Shown in pieces: positions 35,327-64,000 of a stretch of 64,000 bases of DNA. The stretch is from Amphimedon queenslandica (taxonomy: Eukaryota; Porifera; Demospongiae; Haplosclerida; Niphatidae), in assembly GCF_000090795.2 (NCBI RefSeq), contig NW_003546255.1:49797-113796 (forward strand). The letters run 5' to 3'. The notes below the pieces were generated by a model. That model was given only the letters and a program-made list of their open reading frames with translations. It had not been told where the DNA came from and did no database searches. The number at the start of each line of letters is the position of its first letter. Within the stretch, counting starts at the first letter, position 1. The position numbers and the translations under genes are program-made.

Positions 35327-37933
35327 TCAAGATGATGTTAAGCTATGGAGTGATCTGTCAATAGCATTTATAAGTGTTTCCGCATTATCTTTACTGAATG
35401 TAATGGGAGGCTTAATCTTTATCACATTGTGATCGACTCCATCTTCTCTTAGCAGCACATTGTGCTCCAATAAAGCTCTAAAGTATGAATGAATATTATA
35501 ATTGGTGTCATACTGTCATGTGATCAGAGCATGATTGTCATGTGACTAACTTCTTTACTAATAGTTCTGCCATGACTCCATCAGCTACTTTTACATTATC
35601 AACTTCTTTGATGATTTCAATACCAATAAACAGGCCAATGCCTCTGAATACAAAAAAAAGATTAATAATAACAACACTTGAGTATAGCGGTTAGCATGCA
35701 ATGAATTATAGCTAAATTTCAATCAAAACTGGCTTTATTACAATTCTTAAAAGTTACTCAAAAATCCGGCCAAAAATCATGTACTACAGTACAGGGTCAC
35801 AGGCCAAAATTTAAAAGGAGAGAATTTTCCATTTTTATATTTTTTTTCTGATACATAAACATGTACTTATGCTGCATAGAAAATTTGAGCTAATTCCGAT
35901 CAAATTTGGATTTTTCACGAATTTTTAAAGTTGCTGAAATCAGACAAAAGACTATGGTACTATAATGTCAAGCTAAGATCAATCACTAAATTATGCAACT
36001 ATTGTAATTTTACTTCATTATTAGCTCAATTACCTTACATCTCCAATGCAGCTATACTTGTCTTTTAATATTTTAAGTCTTTCTAGTACATAGTTGCCCA
36101 TTGAGAGTGCATTCTCTTGCAATTTCTCGTCGGAAATGATGTCCATCACTGTATTAGCTAATGCTAATGAAAGGGAATCAGAAATAAACTATAAAGCAGG
36201 AAAAAAAGGAGAAGAAAAAAAAACAAGAATACAATGCAAGATAAATAGGAAGAAAATTACACACTTCATTCAAAATGTGTGGTCCGTGCTTATCAGTAAA
36301 CTTCTTAACCAGTTCTGATTTTGTCATTACAGCTGAAATGGGATGACCATTAGCCATTGGCTTACCCAGCACTAGTATATCAGGAATAGCTCCTATACAA
36401 TAGATAGAGAGGAAAAAAGAGGGAGAGTGGTAAAACTAAACGAGAAATCAGACTCACTGTGTGTTTGGTGTAGCCAGAATTTGACGCCGGATCGAGCAAA
36501 ACCTGTTTGTACTTCATCAGCGATACACAGCCCACCTGCTTCACGAACATACCTTTAAAATAAACAGAATAAATAAACTCATAAATAATAAATAATAATT
36601 TACTTGTAAACTGTTTGAAGGTAGCCAGGAGGAAGGGGCACCTGACCAGCTGTTCCTAAGAACGGCTCACTAATGAAGGCTGCAATCTGTTCTTATGAAA
36701 GTAAAATCAAAACTATCATTAGCTTTAACATACCCCTTTTCCTTGACTCAAAACTGACTCCATTTGCGCCTTTACATCATCAGCATACAACTGACCAGCT
36801 GTCTTTGGATCTTTATACTGCCCTCTGAATATATCAGGCTTTGGAACCTAGAGGAATACGATATAAGAAAAGGAGAGAGAGTGAGGTTTTAGTGTTATAG
36901 TGTCTCACAATGACTGCATCAGCTTCTATTTTGTAGGTGCTGTCAGTGGTTGCTTGATTCATCTTATAAGTACTGAGACACATAGTGGCTTGACTGTGTC
37001 CATGATATGCCCTGAATACAATAAAGAGATGCGTATAAAATAATGTAGAGTAGAAATTAGGGTAAGAAGCAGTAAAAATTAAACCACAACTTATCAAAAT
37101 ACATAAAAGTAGGAATTCAGCCCTTACCCATCCAACACTAACACTTGAGTACTTTCAGTGACAGCCTTAGCTATACTCAATGCTAAATCGTTAGCCTCTG
37201 AACTAAAAAAAAAAATAAATGTACCAAATTATAAATGAATGCATAGAGCATGCCTTTGATGCATGCCTAAGTTATGGATAATGAATATACTTATAGATTA
37301 TGCAGTATAAAGTTAAATAAGATTACACAACATTATCCATTTTCCATGTTAATAACACCACAAGACGACAACACGATAAAAACGCAATCTTACCCTGATC
37401 TTAAAAACAAGATGACATCAAAATCAGCTTCCGGCACTGTCCTAAAGATCTTTGCCATATAGTCCTCTAGGAGCCTGTCGTCTGGGAGGAGAGTACCATC
37501 AGGGGATACCCTGAATGAAGGATTGGCTAACTGTTGACGCAGTACTTGAACTAATCGAGGATGACTGTGACCAACTGGAGAAATGGAGATAAAATGGGGC
37601 AGGTGCATAATCATCATAATAATTATTTTTAATTTTTTATGAGAGATTGGGAGTTTTATTATAGTAATTCTTACCCAGGGCCACGTTATTAATACAATCA
37701 AGGTAGTGCGTCCCGGCATCATCTATGAGGAACAAGCCATCACCTTTGACAATGTGGAGCGGCTTGTACTCGGAGTAATGAAGGCTGAGAGAAGGGCTAA
37801 AGAGAGAGAATGTGGTAACAATTGACTATTATTTTAATTGTCTCTGTTACCTCACGTATTTTTTCCTTAAATCTATGGCATCTGCTGTTGGTAAGGCCTG
37901 GGGAATATCTGTACTAGCAGTTGAGGACATCAT
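35327..37933 (-). CDS. Class III PLP enzyme, ETNPPL/PHYKPL-like phospho-lyase
   Basis: Family members (ethanolamine-phosphate phospho-lyase, 5-phosphohydroxylysine phospho-lyase) use pyridoxal phosphate. Exons by eye run from MMSSTASTD (37933) in 12 pieces to [11 protein letters not shown] and a TGA (35327). Recognisable family sequence: [61 protein letters not shown], then [15 protein letters not shown] with the Schiff-base lysine, [14 protein letters not shown] and [10 protein letters not shown]. An anomaly follows the lysine exon: after [13 protein letters not shown] the usual F-N-T-Y/F-G-G-N-P-V-S-C stretch is not found, and the exon phase there (0) does not match the next exon (which needs 1). 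Either a short piece is missing from the assembly, or this copy is impaired or unusual. It converges on the cadherin and follows VPS34 at 223 bp. Confidence 0.85.
35740..35965. repeat. Dispersed palindrome-core repeat in a PLP-enzyme intron
   Basis: One diverged unit with the core CATGTACTACAGTACAGGG near 35779, then AGGAGAGAATTTTCCATTTTTATA and TGATACATAAACATGTACTTATG. It lies between the last two conserved coding blocks. Confidence 0.75.
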
Positions 37934-38156
37934 GCTCTACTCTTGTGATTTGTAAATAACATTTGGTTAAAAAAAAAACCATAAAATCAAAATTAAAAAC
38001 TTGAATAAGCCACGCCTTCACAGCCTGCAGGAAATGAGCCCCACCCACTTATTTTAATCAGGTTTGCTGAGCTTCATTACTTATGATTATTTTTTTATAA
38101 AAAGAAGTGATCGAACAATAATAATAATACATACAAAGAAACTAGAACAGTAATTA

Positions 38157-62038
<23,882 letters not shown>

Positions 62039-62308
62039 TCTCCTCTTCTTTATCTTTTTTAGAACCTCAAAAACTGAAGGAAACTTAAGCCTTAATATCA
62101 AAGAGCTGCTTCTCTAGCCCCACCCATATAAATTAATATGGACCACACCCATAACACACGCCCAGAACATGGATATAAATTTTATTTCCTTGTTTTAATC
62201 TTCTGGAGGAGTCTTTAGGCATAGTACTTGCTGCTTAGAAGTTAGAACTCGAGAAAACTCCTGTGTCGGATCCCATTTTACAAGTATCTATTCTTGATCA
62301 GTTTAGTA
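62039..62308 (-). promoter_or_regulatory. VPS34 promoter and 5' leader
   Basis: A 270 bp spacer between the VPS34 start codon and the GC-rich end of the minisatellite. The assignment is by position only. No core element was identified with confidence. Confidence 0.4.
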
Positions 62309-62588
62309 GCGCGCCCGCGCAATTTTACATTGCTAGTTGCTAAGTTACAGTTGCTAAAATGCTGTTGCTAGGTTACAGTTGCTTAGTTACAGTTGCTAAG
62401 CTACTGTTGCTAGGTTACAGTTGCTTAGTTACAGTTGCTAAGTTACTGTTGCTAGGTTACAGTTGCTAAGTTACAGTTGCTAAGTTACTGTTGCTAGGTT
62501 ACAGTTGCTAAGTTACTGTTGCTAGGTTATAGTTGCTTAGTTACTGTTGCTAGGTTACAGTTGCCAGGCTACAGTTGCTATGATACGG
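62309..62588. repeat. GTTGCTAAGTTACA minisatellite upstream of VPS34
   Basis: About 18 tandem 14-15 bp units, the reverse complement of the 6.13-6.41 kb minisatellite. The bounds are GCGCGCCCGCGC on the gene side and the complement of CCGTATCATAGCAAC on the far side, the same two boundary sequences as the other copy. Confidence 0.9.
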
Positions 62589-62599
62589 TTGCTAAGTTA

Positions 62600-63065
62600 C
62601 ATTTGTCACCCTGCCCACACAGTAAATTAAATTTAAAAATTTTTAAATCTTTAAAAAATAAAAAAAAATAAAAATGAAAAAAATTAATAATAAAAAACAA
62701 AAAAATAAAAAGCAAAATAAAAAACAAAATGGCAGTCAAAAAATAAAATGGCAGTCAAAAAAACAAAATGGCGGCACAAAACAAAATGGCAGCCACAAAA
62801 CAAAAATGGCGGTCAAAAAATGGCGGCCACAAAATGATAAAAAATTTAAAATAAATGAATAAAAAACAAAGTGGTGGCCACAGACAAAGTGGTGGTACAA
62901 AAAAACAAAATGGCAGCCACAAAATAATGAAAAATATTTTTAAAAATAAATAATAAAAACAACAAATGGCGGCAACAAAATAGAATGGAGCCACAAAATA
63001 AAATTGCGGATATAAAACAAAATGGCGGCCACAAAAAAACAAAATGGTGGTTATAATTTATAAAA
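62600..63065. repeat. AAAATGGCGGCC-type degenerate repeat
   Basis: A-rich sequence with about twelve AAAATGGCGGCMAC or AAAATGGCAGYCAC blocks, the outer half of the compound repeat that includes the adjacent minisatellite. The Phe/Cys-rich frames on the minus strand come from this repeat. Confidence 0.85.
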
Positions 63066-63335
63066 ATAAAATTAATAATATTGTTATTTATTTATCACTA
63101 GGTTACCATTGCTACAATTGCATAGATATGTTGGAATCATGTCATCATCACGATACAGAAAATGAAATTATTTCCCAACTGTAAATCCAGGTATATATTA
63201 TTTATTTGTGAATTGCTAATAATTAAAATACCAAACAAACATCAATTATTATCAATAAATAAAGAAAAATATTGCTGTTAAGTCTGTGCATTTAAAAACG
63301 AAATACAAAAAGTGAATTTCTGTTTAAATTAGCAT

Positions 63336-63721
63336 TTATAACATAGTATCATCTGTGCCATCACTATACTTCTCCTCTAATATATTGACAGCTCTCATTG
63401 GAACTTGAGATGCAATATATGATCTATTATCCGCCATATATTGTATTGCTGGCCCTATCGATTGGTTGGTGATGGAAAGTTCTCCCACGTTCTGCTTTAC
63501 ATCATGTATGTCGGCCTTGATGGCTTCTAAATTTTGTCGGAATTTTTTAGTGTTCTTTTTGAATCTAAAACAGACAACAACTGCAAAAGATAAATGGAGT
63601 GTACATTAGTAAGTAGTACTGAGGTTAATATACTTACATATAATAAGAATAACGACAGCTGCTATAATCAAACTGACTGAGAAACCAACAGACAGACCAA
63701 TAATCAGTGCCTCACTGGTAG
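63336..63721 (-). CDS. C-terminal end of a single-pass membrane protein (partial)
   Basis: Two exons by eye, 63638-63721 and 63336-63580, read on the minus strand. Splicing gives TSEALIIGLSVGFSVSLIIA, continuing AVVILIIFVVCFRFKKNTKK: one strong transmembrane segment with a basic stop-transfer. A cytoplasmic tail of about 75 aa follows (ADIHDVKQNVGELSITNQSI, then a Tyr in EEKYSDGTDDTML) and a TAA at 63336-63338. The ectodomain lies beyond the window. No family can be named from this part. It is divergent in orientation from nothing here and lies upstream of VPS34 on the same strand. Confidence 0.6.
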
Positions 63722-63785
63722 CTACAAATTTTATGATGATAATAATAATAATAATAATAATAAGCAAGACAGTACAAGACAGTTT

Positions 63786-64000
63786 GAGCAAATTAAAAAT
63801 TCATAAAAAATCCAAATTTGATCGGAATCAGCTCAAACTTTCTACACAACATAAGTACATGTATATACATCAGATAAAGTTATAATTCTCTCCTTTTCAA
63901 TTTTGGTAAAATTTGGCCCATGACCCTGTACTATAGTACAGGGACTTTGGCCTGATTTTGAAGCAACTTCAAAAAATCGTAAAAAATCTAAATTTGATCA
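63786..64000. repeat. Palindrome-core repeat unit at window end
   Basis: A close match to the 39 kb array unit, including the perfect CCCTGTACTATAGTACAGGG at 63924-63943, in the same orientation as that array. It continues past the window. Confidence 0.92.

Noticed and set aside
62755-63042. Phe/Cys-rich minus-strand frames as a membrane protein
   Set aside because: They arise from the degenerate AAAATGGCGGCC repeat, with two overlapping frames giving the same low-complexity composition.

Overview
The window reads as a gene-dense invertebrate nuclear genome, most likely a demosponge (Amphimedon-like; inference). Introns are mostly short (about 55-150 bp), intergenic spacing is tight, and introns and spacers are AT-rich and full of TACATG hexamer runs. 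The gene set combines animal-specific centriole and cadherin genes with a local expansion of caspase-type proteases, which is known from sponge genomes.

Layout. 1-6.6 kb: simple repeats, a Tc1/mariner-like MITE, dispersed palindrome repeats, a long AT-rich tract and a 14-15 bp minisatellite. 6.6-21.2 kb, plus strand: a complete 16-exon CEP164 gene (1452 codons by my splice model; WW domain, long coiled coil, conserved C-terminus). Two antisense, tandemly duplicated multi-pass membrane protein genes and a 434 bp MITE lie in its 3.4 kb intron 5. 21.3-35.1 kb, plus: a giant cadherin with about 27 cadherin repeats, whose whole protein lies in one 10 kb exon behind short untranslated leader exons. 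35.3-37.9 kb, minus: a class III PLP enzyme of the ETNPPL/PHYKPL type with an anomalous stretch after the catalytic lysine. 38.2-62.0 kb, minus: a complete 14-exon PIK3C3/VPS34 (943 aa in my model). 63.3 kb to the end, minus: the C-terminal end of a single-pass membrane protein that begins outside the window.

The notable region is the 18.0 kb sixth intron of VPS34 (40897-58917). It holds at least eight plus-strand genes, antisense to the host. Four have caspase domains with an intact His/Cys dyad: two are caspase plus pseudocaspase fusions (A, G), and two are single caspases (F, H) that begin MGxxxS, the N-myristoylation consensus. Four neighbours (B, C, D, E) have no protease domain but share the rest of the plan: an MG start on a tiny phase-1 first exon (seen in B, C and E), a low-complexity body, and a C-terminal acidic + aromatic + hydrophobic motif (for example DEWVVL, GNWLDI, NEYLEI, DDYVVV, DEFVSV, DGWVEF, NDWIVL). 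That motif is also on A, F and H. It resembles ATG8-interacting (LIR) or SUMO-interacting (SIM) motifs. My reading, as inference, is a membrane-anchored caspase/adaptor system that diversified inside the intron of the autophagy lipid kinase. A 0.6 kb duplicated tail exon fused to a copied piece of a VPS34 exon shows that the cluster is still being rearranged.

Exon boundaries were placed by eye from GT/AG sites and reading phase. For CEP164, VPS34 and genes A-H (D from a provisional start) the summed exon lengths are multiples of three. No database search was run.
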